In this document: positions 45,768-57,895 of the stretch, piece after piece | Layout: every line of letters starts with the position of its first letter | How positions within the stretch are numbered: the first letter of the stretch is position 1 | NCBI GenBank assembly: GCA_031472005.1 | Contig: PZJY01000012.1 | Location: 62,001-126,000 of the forward strand | DNA length: 64,000 bases | Reading direction: 5' to 3' | Source of the DNA: Tetracladium setigerum | Taxonomy: Eukaryota > Ascomycota > Leotiomycetes > Helotiales | Program-made: the position numbers and the translations under genes | The notes under the pieces: model-generated | Seen by the model: the letters and a program-made list of their open reading frames with translations, nothing else | Databases searched by the model: none | Told to the model about the DNA's origin: nothing

Positions 45768-48353
45768 ATGGTGTCGAGATTGGTCAACAGTTTATTCATC
45801 TTGTCGTTGTCTTCCTTGACTTCGTTCCCCGTTGCTGTGGCCGCTTCAAATGTCAGCATCTCAGATCTGGCCTCGCTCATACCCCCATGCGCTGTCAGTA
45901 CATCTTTATGTTTCTCTTGCCCTGGTCTCGCTCTTCTTCATGAACAGAAAATTGATGATCTATAGTTCCCTTGCATTCTCGAACTACTGTCCAAAGAACC
46001 CAATGCTCTCGCTGATCCAGCAGTAAGCTGTGGGAACATCAAGTTGCAATCTTCCATCTCAACATGCGTTCAGCTAGCTTGCACCTATGCCGAACAAGCT
46101 CGTCTGTCTTCCTCTCCTTTTCCATATATTATACTGACACCTTTCCAGAGTTAGCAGGAGTAAATAACATTCTTTGCGCTGGCGTTCCAATCGAGAGTCG
46201 GAAATGGGCCTTGTTCATTGTGTCAACAGTATTTGGCTCGTTATCTCTCATCGCGATCATGCTGAGAACATACTCGAGATATGCCATTACTCGACAGATG
46301 GGTGCAGATGACTGGACCATGATGGCCGCTGGGATTTTGATGGTCGGTATCATGGCGACTGGCTACTTTGGTACGTAGCTCCACTTTCCATTCATACATC
46401 ATTTTAAAAGTTTGAGGAGGAATTTGCTGATGAGTCTTTCTTTTAAGGACACTATCGAGGAGGGTTTGGCCTCCATTACTGGAATCTCGATCCTGTGTGG
46501 CTTCCAGAACTACTGAAGGTAAATAGAAAACGCTTGCCTTGATGGGAGGTTCTGTATTCTGATTCGGGTTGTTACAACAGATTTTTTACGCATCGGAGAT
46601 TTTCTACATCGTTGAAGTCACCCTGATCAAGGTCTCGATCTTGCAATTTTATGTGAGTTTCATCCGCTTCGGTCAATATGCTTTCTGCTTCCATGTTATT
46701 AACAAATACACGGAAAAAGCTTCGAGTCTTCCCATCCAAAGCCTTCAGAATCGCCAATTTCATTACTTTGGGGCTTGTTCTGTCATCAGGTATTGGAATA
46801 TTGATTCCAGTTATCCTCCAATGCAAACCAATTGGTGAGTTCTTCTCATCTTTCCCCGGATCCATATTATCCAAACTGACATTACCTCGAAACAAAGTTG
46901 CAGCATGGGACCGAACCATGGACAATGTAAAATGCATCAACATTAACCGTCTCGCTTACGCCACCGGCGGCATAGGTGTTGGCCTTGACGTTGTCATTCT
47001 CGCACTACCCATCCCAGAGCTCTTGAAGCTTAAAATGAACCGGAAAAGGAAGATGCACGTTTTGTTTATGTTCAGCTTGGGTAGTGTGTCGGTACCCCAT
47101 CCCTCTGTTTATACATACCACTTCGCTAACATCGGAATTACAGCGCCTGCGTCACCTCAATGATCCGTCTCAAATACCTAGCCCAATTCGAAAAGTCCAG
47201 CGACTTAACATGGGATAACGTCATTCCCACAATATGGTCCTTGATTGAGATCTGCACGGCTATAATATGTGCATGCCTACCTGCCTTCCGAGCGCTCTTC
47301 ACACACTACAATGCCAGCATGTTCGGTAGTTATGGCACAAGCGCTCGTGCGGAGTATTATGACCGACCTACGAGTAATGACACATCGATCCGTCGGCGAA
47401 CCTTTTTTGGCGGCTGGTTTGCCCCTCCGAAATCCAGTTCCGGAAGTGGAAGTCGCACTATTGTTGAAGCAGGAGGGGTCGGAGGAGTCGCTGGAAGTGA
47501 AAAGAACATCCCCCTCGCAACGGTCACAAGCCAAGGAGAGCGAACATCCTGGCTCAACACAGACAGATACATCAACCGCAGCCGCGAAATTGCCCAGGAT
47601 GTTGAGCGCGCTCCTCGAATCAACCATGGCCAGCAACAACCAAACGATTTCGATGCCGCACTGAGACGGAATGGTACTACCAGCCCAAATACAAATTCAA
47701 TGACGACGAGGATATGGGTGGATCAGACGGCTAGTAGATTGCATCCTTTACGTTCTTCTAGCTTGATGCATGTAAACGAGGTTGATAGTGATGGTAGTTC
47801 GAAATACTCAGGGTTTCATTTTGGATTGGGAAGTCCCATCAGACCGAGTGGACGGAGATCGAAAAGTGCACAGGAGTTAGAGAGTCCGAGACGTCACGAA
47901 CACTCCCAGGAAAAGGAAATTCCCTTGGAACAGCAGAGCACGGGAGAAGGAAGTGAAGATTCGATATTTGTGCTCGAAGGGCCAAGAGTGTCCGATGAAG
48001 AGCAGGAGAGAGAGTGGCAGCTATTCGAAAGCTCGAGAGGAGGTGATGACTGGAGTAGGTCGGGTACGTCGTGGAGTATGGGCGATACTGTCCATGTGCG
48101 GAGGAGCAACAGTCTAGGAACGAGATACAATGGTCCGGAGCGGGATTGGCAGGTCATTGAGAGATCGAGAAGTGATGCGAGCAGACCAGGGACGTCGAGG
48201 AGTATGGGTGTTGCAGGTGAGCCAAGGAGTAGCACAATCAGAGGGAATCGATATGATGAGCAGGGCCAGTTGAGGAGGAATAGAAGTTTGGATCTAAGAG
48301 GAGGAGAAGTGAGGATTCCTGTCAGTGTTTTCAGTACACGGAGGAATTGGTGA
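45768..48353 (+). CDS. CFEM-domain Pth11-type G-protein-coupled receptor
   Basis: Plasma-membrane receptor of the fungal Pth11 class. Eight exons: 45768-45893, 45966-46101, 46149-46370, 46448-46518, 46581-46652, 46720-46834, 46898-47087 and 47144-48353. They total 2142 bases (713 residues), frame intact. Signal peptide at about residues 1-25. An extracellular CFEM domain spans about residues 35-100 (PPCAFPC, SCGN, STCVQLAC, ILCAGV), with six rather than the usual eight cysteines. Seven hydrophobic helices follow (ALFIVSTVFGSLSLIAIML to IPTIWSLIEICTAIICACLPAF). The cytosolic tail of about 320 residues is Ser/Arg-rich and contains two tandem copies of a 42-44 residue module (48006-48137 and about 48138-48263), both ending in a RY motif. 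In Magnaporthe, Pth11 senses surfaces during infection. The ligand here is unknown. Confidence 0.93.
48006..48263 (+). repeat. Tandem coding repeat in receptor tail
   Basis: Two in-frame copies of about 44 and 42 codons. Copy 1 runs from EREWQLFESSR to GTRYN and copy 2 from ERDWQVIERSR to GNRYDE, with the shared frame R-x-GTS-x-SMG in the middle. Seen directly in translation. Confidence 0.75.
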
Positions 48354-48912
48354 GATTTGAGTGTTGTTGGGTTATGTCTGGAATGTGAAAGGAGGGGCAC
48401 CAGAAGGGGATGACGATGAATGAAGTGATGGGCTAGAAAGCGACGGATCTGGGTCAGGCTGCCTATGAGATAGATAGGCACAGAAGTGTCGGGAAGGAAG
48501 TTATTCTGTGTGGCCGGAATGAGAGGAGAAGGAGCTATGATACCCCATGTTACGAATTGCGAAGGACGGGAATTTGATCATTCTTGCGAAGAGGTCCGGT
48601 CTTGTACACGAACAGACATAGTCATAGAGCTTAAGTATAAAGCGTAATATATGTCCATGATCCAAATTTGGCACTTGAATTCGGATGAGCAAGATGCTAC
48701 GAAATTGAACTCGATCTTAATTCTTATTTCCTAAACAAACACGCTCCTCAGATTTCACATCCATCTTGTTCAGATAATAACCAAATCCAAACTTTTGAGC
48801 ACAATTTGGTAAGATTAAACTACTTAAATCTCAATTCTAACAGGTTATATATCTATCTCCTTAACCTTTTGCAGAATGGAGACTTAGGTTCCTTGAATGG
48901 CATGAAGTCCAC
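48354..48912. other. Convergent spacer
   Basis: About 560 bases between the 3' ends of the receptor and the NmrA-like gene. No feature seen. Confidence 0.5.
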
Positions 48913-50438
48913 TCAAAGAACTCGTTTCTTAATCTCCTCCAAATCCTCACCCTCAAATGCATCAATGCCCTCGCTTAGCACCCGTTGAAGTTCTTCCTTG
49001 ATACTCTTTCCTTCATCCACTTCGTTCCCATTTAGCAAGTCGAACCAACCTTTTACATTAGGTTTCTCTAGGACTGTGTGGGAACATTAAATTCATTAGT
49101 CATCTCCACAAGTCTGGAACAAGGAACAAGGGAAGAAGGAGATTGCTGTTTGTCAAAAAGACCTTTCAAATGAAAAGCGGAAGGGGAAATTGAGAGAGAT
49201 GAGACTAACGTTGGGCGGCAACCTCAGCAACATCACCTCGTTGTACGCTCCCCTATTTTTTTATCACCAGTAAGCAATTTTCCAGTATAGGTGCGAAAGA
49301 GATTCCTGGAGAAATTCAGAAAATTGAAGCTCTCTTGTCACGCTTCCCGAGATAACTCTCGATTTCATTTGAACCCCAAAGCAACACACCCAGCAAGAGG
49401 AGAGGGAAAAAATCATACCTTAATACCAATCTTCCCCATCCTAACCTTCCCCGTCTCTTCGCCCTCCCCACCACCAGCTAAAAGTCCAGGTCGCAAACAA
49501 ATCCAGCTAAACTCCCCATCCTTCTCGCGTCGTGCCTCGCCAAACGCCGCAAGCGTCTCGTCGCTCACAATCTTGGCTTTGTAATAGTCAGGAAGTCCGG
49601 TGGCGAGGGAGTCTTTGTAGGTGCTGACGTCGGATGATGACCACCATGGTGCTGGGAGGGAGCGAGAAGCGAGAGCTGACACTAGGAGGAATTTCTTGAC
49701 GGAAGGGGTGGAGGTTGCTGCCTTGATGACTTTTTCGGGTGGTTTTTGTTAGTATCAAGTCGCTTCTAGGAGGAAGATTTGAGTTTGGCGGTTATGAGTA
49801 CTCACAATAAGAGCAGGCATCGCGGTCTATGGCGTATGTTCTATTCTCCGATGATCAGTCTTCTTCCTCTTGGTGAAAATCGGACAGAATGGAAATGTAC
49901 CTAGAAACACCGCCCTTTCCACCAGCTCCTACATGTCAAATTTCGAGTCAGCTACCTGCCTTTCATCTTCCTTTCATAAAACGACACATCGTTCTTCTCT
50001 CGAGAATGAAAAGAAAGAACTCACCAGCACACCAAACAACCCAGCCCACCTCCCCAACCCCGCCATTCTTTCCAGCCGTATCCAAAACCCTCTTCGCATC
50101 ATCCACACTCTTGACATCATCCAAACTCTCCACCAAGACCTGGATCTTACCTTTCCCCTTCCCATCGCCAACGTTAGCCGCAGTGAGGATTGCATCTTTC
50201 TGGTCGGGGTTTCGAATGACGGATGTTAGGTTCCATGATCGAGCTATGATTTTGCGAGTTAGGAGGAGCGAGATTTTGCCGTGGCCTCCAAGGACTGAGA
50301 CATGATTGCGTTAGCCAGTGTAATGGGTTTTTAACCCTAAGCGGAGAGAGTTTCTAGGGCTTTGAGGTGGTGTTGGAGTACGTATGAGTGGGGGATATAA
50401 TGGGACGTACGGAGGATGTGTGGTGTTGTTGCTGCCAT
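48913..50438 (-). CDS. NmrA-like / atypical SDR NAD(P)-binding protein
   Basis: Rossmann-fold protein of the NmrA-like atypical SDR group, which often senses NAD(P) redox state or acts as a reductase without the classical tyrosine. Seven exons: 50438-50411, 50294-50025, 49928-49901, 49840-49806, 49729-49419, 49252-49210 and 49073-48913. They total 876 bases (291 residues). Marks are the glycine-rich HILLLGGHGKISLLL at the N-terminus, SVIRNP, CAGAGGKGG, RTYAIDRDACSYFIKAA, FLLVSALASR and the closing KGSVQRGDVAEVAAQLLEKPNVKGWFDLL. The gene is rich in very small exons (28, 28, 35 and 43 bases), so automatic gene callers will likely miss them. One acceptor (AAG at 49730) is not the preferred CAG/TAG. 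The frame is intact. Confidence 0.85.
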
Positions 50439-51362
50439 TTCGTTGGTGGTGGAGAGGTAACTGTAACTTATTGAAGATTGAGTTGAATTGTTTGATTCTT
50501 TTGAGAGATTTTGAATACGTGAGACTAGAAGAGATGGAATGATCAAAGCAAGCTCAATCTGCTGTTTTATGAGAAGGCCGAGTTGCAGCTTGGTCACCAA
50601 AACTCAAAGATGTGGGGTAATAACGAGAGCAAGACTCGAGAGGCACACGCAGCTTTATGATGCAATAGCTCATGCACCTTCAGGCCTGCATTCTTCGGCA
50701 TTAGATGGAGTAATCCAAAAAAACGCTCATTTACACGAAGTACGATACTTGGCTAATTGTTCATGAAAAGAGCCGAGGAAGTCCGAAGGGACGGATGGTA
50801 GAGTGTGTTTTATTGTAAGACTACTTCGAAGTAATTAAGGTAGCTCGGGTAGGTAGATTCTCCCGTCTTGGACTTGTCTAAAGATGCAAAATAACCATAG
50901 AATTAAAGAATACCACCAGCGTTGTTATCATCTATCTCACGTGAGAGATGATGATCCTAGCAAGTTCTGAACGATCGAGTTGAATCGCTATCTAAGTAGG
51001 CATAGCAACGACTTCACAGCGAACATTCACATTCAGACTCTGGCGGCACTATTGTTCGAAAAGGCCCACGCAAGGCATCTCTATTTCCATAATGTACAAG
51101 CCGTCACGGGAGAGACAGGTTCAAGAGGTAACGTTGGTACTGTAGAGTAGACCGCACACAAGAACAGCCAAACCTAAGACGCCCGCCCCGAATTCCATTC
51201 ATCCCGTCCATTTCATTCCACTCAAGCGCAATCAAACATCCCAAGCAAAGCCCAGATAAAACTCCCCAGCCCCTGCCCTTCGATCAATGTTGTTATACTT
51301 ATTTCCCCTCCCATTCATTCGCTCTTGGATGCTAAAACACGGAGACCAACTCCCTTTCCTAA
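50439..51362. other. Intergenic region, NmrA-like promoter and POP2 3' flank
   Basis: About 920 bases. No gene supported. Confidence 0.5.
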
Positions 51363-52850
51363 TTACTGCCGACTAAGATCAAAAGCTCCAAATACTCCTC
51401 CACCTCCACCTGGAGTCATAGGCTGAATACCGCGAGACCCGCTGTTGTTCGGTGTGTGTACTGGCCTTGCATTACCAGTATTTGGTGTGCTTGGTCCACC
51501 GTTCGTGAAGCCATTTGATTGTTGAGGCGTGTCGATGTGGTAGGCAAGAGACGTTGCAGCGGGGATACTGTACTCTGGCAGACCTAAGCCCCATACATTG
51601 CCGACGTGCTCTTCGGCAATCTCTCCATTGAATATCCGATCTCGAATTCTGAAGAATAACTTCCCAGTCAAAAGAGAGTCAGACCCGGCCGTATGTGCTG
51701 CACCTTGTCGCTTGACCTTGAAATTCTCCGCCAAACTCTCCAAACCTGACTTTTCGTGGAACTTCATGAGGACTTCGGTGGTTTGTGGATCTAGAGGCGT
51801 GAGGTTACCCATGGTGTGGGCGTTGATGGAGTGTTTCATGAGGTATTTGACGTCGTAGATAGCAGGGAAGAACTTCTTCATGTCGTCTTCGAACTCGGTT
51901 CCGTTGTCGGGGAGTGGCAAACGACGGAGGAGCTTGGTGACATATGCGAAATCATAACCACCGTGGAACGAAATCCACTTCACATCCTCGTCGCATACCA
52001 GTCCAGAGCTGATTAACAGTGCACCAAATTCGAAGGGATCGATTCCGTCTCGGTCATGGGCTGCAAAGTTGACGCCCGCCTGCTTTAAAGATTCAATCGA
52101 AGTCTCCGAGTACATGTCGTCCTCCAAGGAGAACTTGAAGTTGAACTGCCAGGTATGTGGTATTGGTTCCATAGCTCTCGTGCCATTTCTCCGTCCATTC
52201 ATTTCCATCTCGCCTTGCAGAGATGCCGGAGGGGTCTCGCCATCTTCAGAGAATAGCGACACACCGAGTTGTATGATTTTCAGCAAATCGACATTGCAAC
52301 GTACGCACTGGTAGTGATAGTCGTTCTTCCCATTAAACGCCCCCATTGGCCTCGCAATCACACCGGGGAACTCAGTATCCTCGTACAATGTCAGCCAAGC
52401 TTCCAACAGCACTCACCCGTCCCATCTTACCATTGCAACATACGGATACTTCTCCGCCAGCTGCCTGATTGTGTTGAACTCCTCGTGCAGATTAGACTTC
52501 CACACATCACGTATCCTGCCCTTGTTGGCCAGAACTCGCTCCCCCATTCCATTATGATGCTGTTGCGGCGACGCGCCAGCGAATCCCATCTGCGCAGCGT
52601 GACTTGCCAAACCCGTTGCACCTGGCATACCCAGAGCCGCCGCGCCCCCAAAGCCACCAGACAGACTCAGCGGATTGCCGTTGACCGAGAAGGGATTGTT
52701 CATTGAATTCGCGTTCATGAAGCTGGGGTTTGCTCCAAGCGTTGGCGGTGGAAGACCCGAGTTGTGTGCCTGCGTATGAGACGGGTAGCCCTGGTAGTGC
52801 GCATTGAGGTTATTGGGAACAGGGTTGTAACGCGGCATCGGTGGAGGCAT
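51363..52850 (-). CDS. POP2: CCR4-NOT deadenylase subunit POP2/CAF1
   Basis: Catalytic poly(A) nuclease of the CCR4-NOT complex, which shortens mRNA tails in the cytoplasm. Exons are 52850-52431 and 52379-51363, totalling 1437 bases (478 residues). The intron is 51 bases, phase 0, GTAAGA...CGAG. The DEDD nuclease residues are visible: DTEFPG at 141-146, a later D in GGYDFAYV (about 283), and D in GSDSLLTG (about 374). IRDVWKSNLHEEFNTIRQ before the intron is the conserved family start. The N-terminal 90 residues and the C-terminal 60 are Gly/Pro/Asn-rich and likely disordered, as in other fungal POP2 proteins. The frame is intact. The gene is divergent from the complex I subunit gene. Confidence 0.95.
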
Positions 52851-53198
52851 TTTGGATGTTTGGAGTTTTGGAGATTCGACGGAGAGGTACAGTTTTCATG
52901 GACGCTGCTCGTCGGGCAGGATGATGTTGTCCGAGATGGGAGATACAGCTGTGACTAAACACGTCGAGGAATTCAATATTATGCTGTAGAAGTCTCGAGT
53001 TCTTCGTTAGGGGAGATGCCAAAATTGCAGAGTGATTATGGGGTAGTTAGTGGTGGTGGTGTTGAAGTCGCAGCCCTCTTCGATATATCGCGACCTCGCT
53101 GAGTCAGCAAGGATATGCTTGGCACTTGTACCTCAGACCTCGACTGACCTCCCTCCAACAACTCCAGATCACAGCCTTGCTCTCATCACATCCTCAAC
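52851..53198. promoter_or_regulatory. Short divergent promoter, POP2 and NDUFB3 genes
   Basis: A 348-base gap between two divergent housekeeping genes, so most of it is promoter and 5' UTR. No TATA box is obvious, as is usual for housekeeping promoters. Confidence 0.5.
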
Positions 53199-53619
53199 AT
53201 GCTTCGCACACTGTGAGTTGGGCCAATTGATCATATTGATCCTCTTGGAGCTATGCTAATGTCATCTACAGAGTAAGGAGAGCTCCCAAAGCAAACCTCA
53301 CAGGCTTCAACGCCAAAGATTTCGTTGCCGCTGCAGCAACACCAGGCAAGCACGCAGCCAACGACCCATGGGCCAGAGCGTAGGTTCCCCATCTGGAGAA
53401 GAGCACTGTTAGGGATGAATTGTTAGCTGGATAGCGGGCTGACCAGATGGCAGTGAGGCGTGGCGATACTCCGGACCTTTCACGCGATTCAACAGATTCA
53501 AGAACTCCTTCCCGGGACTTGGAATAGCGTCGGTGGCATTTGCGGCTTATTGCGGATATGAGTACTTGTTCTTGAAGGACGAGCATCATGGCGAGGGACA
53601 TGGAGAGGCGCATCATTGA
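53199..53619 (+). CDS. NADH dehydrogenase (complex I) B12 / NDUFB3 subunit
   Basis: Small accessory membrane subunit of mitochondrial complex I, 95 residues. Exons are 53199-53212 (14 bases), 53272-53379 and 53454-53619, together 288 bases, introns GTGAGT...TACAG and GTAGGT...GCAG. The protein begins MLRTLVRRAPK and has the conserved DPWARAEAWRYSGPFTRFNRFKN-type segment. One membrane helix (LGIASVAFAAYCGYEYLFL) follows, and it ends in a His-rich DEHHGEGHGEAHH tail, all typical of the B12 family. The 14-base first exon explains why a plain open-frame scan does not show this gene as an intact frame. Confidence 0.92.
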
Positions 53620-54393
53620 GTAGGGGTAGGGCTGGGAAGTGGGATTGTACATACGGAAACGAATTGATATCTGGTCAAGGCTTGGTCGATTGATATAGGT
53701 GCAGAGGCTGTACTTTTAAAACAAGGTCAATTGAATGGATGCTGTGCTTTTCATCGGAATATTGCAAGTTGATGGGATTCAGTCCCAACTAGACCATTTC
53801 CGCTGGGCCGAGTGCTGTCATATGAGGCTCGCCATCCCCTACAACCCATCACCTGCATTGGTCTTTGGTTTCAAATTCTCTAGTTTGTCGCTGGGGTGGT
53901 GAAATCTTCACAATTTCGCTAAGTCGACATTTACATATCAAATGCAGTGCTTGGATCACGGGTACACATTACAATGTATGATGGCCAGGAGGAAATGATG
54001 TGTGGGATGAGAAGACGAGATGGAAGGAAAGTATGCGAGTCAAGTAAAGAAGAACTTGTATATATGATGCATATCTAAGTAAAGGGAGAAAGACCAAGTT
54101 CTGCTAGCAACAGGTCAGACCAGGTCTGGAAAACAATCACTCACATTCCCTAGAAAGCGCATTTGTTGCAGCCCCTGGCAGCAGAAATGCAAACTCTTGG
54201 CAATAGGTCAAAGAGTTGCTGATATCTACCTACGTAGCTACCTATAAAAAAGAAACCGCAGTGTGTCAATCCTGAGATTTCCTAGAAAGTCTATCGTTTC
54301 ACTCCGTCGCTTAAATATACAATTATACTCCTACAGACAAGGAAACATTTCCCACCAGCTCGCCCATATCTCCAGGTTCATATTCCCTCCAGA
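53620..54393. other. Convergent spacer
   Basis: About 770 bases between the 3' ends of the NDUFB3 and GTR2 genes. No feature seen. Confidence 0.5.
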
Positions 54394-55668
54394 TTACTTC
54401 CTCGACTTCGTAATTTCAAAAACTTTCCCCAGGCCCGCCACCGTGCTTTCCACATTGAGCGTAACAACAGGCATCTTCTCCCAGCTCCCCTCCTTCATGA
54501 TAGCCACCAATGCCAGATACTTGTTGACCTCCCTCAACATAATTGGTCTTCGAGCATTGCTCAGAACAATCGTGCTCTCCGCATCCGCACATGCAACTTG
54601 ATCCTCCAGTTTCTTATTCCACGGAGGTCCTTCCAACGAGTCGATGTAAGGCGATGGCCGGTTCCAGCCGTATATCTCAGAAACGTCAACAATCACATCG
54701 ATGTAATCACTGCAGATTTCGTAGGAAGGCATGTCGACTGGTGAAGAGTCGGTTGCAACATATATCTTGGAGAGAACATCGAAGAGGTAGGCTTTTTCGA
54801 ATCGGCAAGCACGACAGAGATCATTGAGAAGTGCTTCGAGTGTTGGGAGGTGAGGGATGAGTTTCTGGATGACTTTGCTGAAGGCTTCAAAGATTGAGTG
54901 GTTGTAGATTGACGTAAGGTGGTAATTTATTGGTGCGTTCTCAACACCGTGGTCGGAAAGCTCATCTTGTATTCTTTGGATGATATCGCGTTGAATATCA
55001 AGTTTGTAGTCGTCTGAAAGTCCATCTACCTTGTGGATGAAAACTTCGATGTTGACGTTAGGGTATCCTGGTTGGAGATTTAGGATTGTGTTGTTGAGGC
55101 GGCCTATGGCTTCAAGGTAGTCGTCCTGCGCATCGATGACCCATATCAAGGCGCCGATTTCGCCAAAGATAGCATCAAGATCGAATTGAGGATCCATAAA
55201 GTCAACTTGACCAGGGAAATCCCAAACTTGAAAGTCCATAAACGAGCTGAAATCATTAGTTCTTGCTGCCAAGGTGATCAGCACTACTCACTGCATGGAA
55301 TCCTTCTGTATTCTGGCCGTCGATTCAAGGAACAGAGTCTCGTTCGGAGGCATCTTGTGAAATACAACGCTCGATATCGACGATTTTCCACTCCTACGAT
55401 CATCAGTATGGCACTACAAACAGATCTAGTTCACCAACCTTCGTTGTCCCATCAGCAGCAATCTTGGCTTCCCCTTTGCGGCTGGACCTGGCGCCGGTTC
55501 TGGTGCCTTCGTCGCATCTTTCTTTTGGATATTGAGGCGGTTCTGTTCATGGACACGTTCAAGATTTAGCTGTGCTGGACTGATATGACGAACAGGGCCC
55601 TGTCTTGCAGGGCCACTATAACTGCGATCCATCCTCGTCCTTCTGCGACCAGTATGAAGTAGAGGCAT
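54394..55668 (-). CDS. GTR2: Rag GTPase GTR2 (RagC/D-type)
   Basis: Small GTPase of the vacuole- or lysosome-bound EGO/Rag complex that passes amino-acid signals to TORC1. Exons are 55668-55439, 55393-55292 and 55246-54394, totalling 1185 bases (394 residues). Walker A is GQRRSGKSS (residues 74-82), G3 is DFPGQ (about 120-124), and G4 is HKVDG followed by LSDD. The segments SIYNHSIFEAFSKVIQKLIP and YVATDSSPVDMPSYEICSDYIDV match RagC/D rather than RagA/B. An N-terminal extension of about 65 residues is Arg/Pro/Lys-rich. I chose the first ATG that gives a complete frame; MDRSYSG 12 residues later is an alternative. Frame intact. Confidence 0.94.
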
Positions 55669-57655
55669 TGTGCGCAAAGAGTCGCGAAGCAGAAATTCAG
55701 GGACCACAGCACAGCGCAGCTTTGCGCAAAGCTCAGATGTTGTTTGCGTATATTTATAGCATGGCACACAGGACTTCAAAAAGACAGCGTCACTCAGCAG
55801 CGAATTGTCGAGCCCTGGTGGAGCTGTTTCCTTCAGTCCCTTGCACAAAAGATCTGTTTTCTACAGTTGTTTGCGCAACTATGTCTCGTCCACCATGTCC
55901 TGGTCGACCAGCACTTCTGATGACTCGGCAGCCGGGTACATGGAGATAGGTTGCGGCGAGTTGCAGCAAGATTTGAGATAACCCAAATACTCGTAGAAGG
56001 TGATCAAATAATAAACTCGAGGACAAGCACCGAAACCACAAACAATATACAAAATCGAACGGCGCTAATGTGACTCAGCGTCGGACAGAGGTCTTTGAAT
56101 GAGTGGTGCGCCTTCACTCCAAAGACTCATCTCATCACAAATCTCAGGCAGCACCGCAGTCCAACGACACTTTAAATAGGGATCCATCTGAGACACGACA
56201 ACGGGGAAAGCACTTGCTTTTTTCTGTGTTGATGATGAATCCAGTGCTGAAAACGGGTTCTATTTGAGTTTGAGACGGGGGGAGTTCTGTACACCGCAAC
56301 TTGAGATGACATATGCGACTCAGATATAAAGGTGGCCACGGAAACGCATGCAATGCCGACACCAAAAAGATCATCCCGATGGAGGGGTTGCAAATTTCCC
56401 GAAGCGCACGACAAATAGAGATATCACGTACCTCCATATTTGCGATCTGGTACCACTCAGGTCAGGATGCCTCTCCCTTTCCCCCTTGGCACTCGGTGAT
56501 GCCTCGCTGCCTCGAAAGAGCACGTCTGCGTGTTGTTCACCGTATTCTGACGTAGGCGGTCAAGGCTGAGGTGGTTGATCTTTGGTGTGTCGACAAGCGC
56601 CGTGGAGATGAGAGAAGGTCTTGTTGCGTTGATAAAGTAGTGTTGAAGGGTCGCATGCGTGATGTGAACTGGGGTAAGGGGTTGAGAGTCAGTGACAGGT
56701 CATCATCCCCAATGCAATGACCCTGTAGACTCTGCCCTATCGATCTGGGAATGGCCTCACCGACTGTTGTGGCAATGCAGGTCCGCTGGATGCCAAGATA
56801 TATGGAGGAAGAAGACAATTGAGTGGTCGATGGGGGCTGGCTGTGGAGGCTGAGAGGTTTGTTTTGTGGAGGGAAGTTGTTGGTGTTGAGATAAGCTCGA
56901 GATTTGGAGTAGACGGCGGCGGGAGAGCGTTTGGCTGACTAAGCACCCGTTACCTTAAATATTTCCGGGTGGCTGGATCGTGAACCCTAAATCTTGGGTT
57001 CGACAAGGTGAACTGAATCATTATTATCTGATAGAATACATCAGAAGCGCCAAATTCAAAAGAATTCACGGAAGGTTTACTGTTTGGGCTAACCAGAGTC
57101 AGTTTAGACGAACTGTCTGCAAGCACCCTTGGCAGGTACTGGATTGCATACCCAACCTAACTTCCACTAAAACTGCAAAATCTTAAAGAAATGACACTAC
57201 AATTACACAAAACTACCTTTGTGTCTGACTACTGGGTTTGAATTGGTGGAACGACAGCTACTCAGGTAAGTTTGTAGAATGACACAATCCAAATAAAGTC
57301 GTTTCACTTCATCAAAACTTTCGTTTCTTTCAGGCGTGCGAAGGGTAGAGTAACCTTTCATTCTTTTCATTTTCGAAAGCATTCACAGTCCACCCAAATC
57401 AATTTTATATTAACCAAATCAGTGTTTCCAAACAATTGCTAGTTTTCTTCTTGCTTCCCACAATTTCACACATTCGAGAACTTCGACGTTCTAGCCCAAA
57501 ACCTCTCGAGCCGCATAACCGCGACGCCATCGTTCCCTTCACATTCTTGCTCTCACGGTATCAACTTTGCCAAGAGCATCACTCCTTTCCACAAATCTGA
57601 TCCCCTTCCCTTCCAGACAAACCACATCATAAATTCCTAACCTTCATCCCCTCCT
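55669..57655. other. Intergenic region, GTR2 promoter
   Basis: About 2 kb. The open frames here (such as 56144-56437, 56537-56818 and 56737-56946, all minus) are Ser/Pro-rich with no known motif. A spliced small gene around 56540-56950 cannot be excluded, but I could not build a convincing model. Confidence 0.4.
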
Positions 57656-57895
57656 TCACCCCCTTTTCTCCTTCTCCTCTCCCTTCTCCTCCTTTCCCTC
57701 CTCCTTCCTAGTCCCCGAAATCCTCTTCCCACTCTCAAACCCCTCCATATACCCAACCACAACCGCCGCAACCGCGACCACAAAAACAATCGTAAAAAGC
57801 AGTGTTGCCGCTGATGTCCTCTCTACATATCTTTCTGTGAAATTATTGATGGCTTGGAATAGGGAGGCGGGTTGGTAGGGTGGGTTGTTGTCCAT
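57656..57895 (-). CDS. Small single-pass membrane protein with charged tail
   Basis: A 79-residue protein with one hydrophobic helix (AATLLFTIVFVVAVAAVVVGYM, about residues 29-50) and an N-terminal amphipathic stretch (SLFQAINNFTERYVER). The C-terminal third is almost all Lys, Glu and Gly (KEEGKEEKGEEKEKRG), encoded by a CT-rich tract on the plus strand. No signal peptide or known family is recognised. The helix and ordered N-terminus look like real coding sequence. The low-complexity tail is prone to sequencing and slippage errors, so the C-terminus is less certain. Confidence 0.5.
   Translation of the reverse strand: MDNNPPYQPASLFQAINNFTERYVERTSAATLLFTIVFVVAVAAVVVGYMEGFESGKRISGTRKEEGKEEKGEEKEKRG

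Noticed and set aside
47894..48481. 195-codon open frame antisense to the receptor tail
   Set aside because: It mirrors the repetitive Ser/Arg-rich tail codons on the other strand. No independent evidence.
55669..57655. Possible small spliced gene near 56540-56950 (minus)
   Set aside because: Several Ser/Pro-rich short frames, but no splice combination gave a coherent protein.
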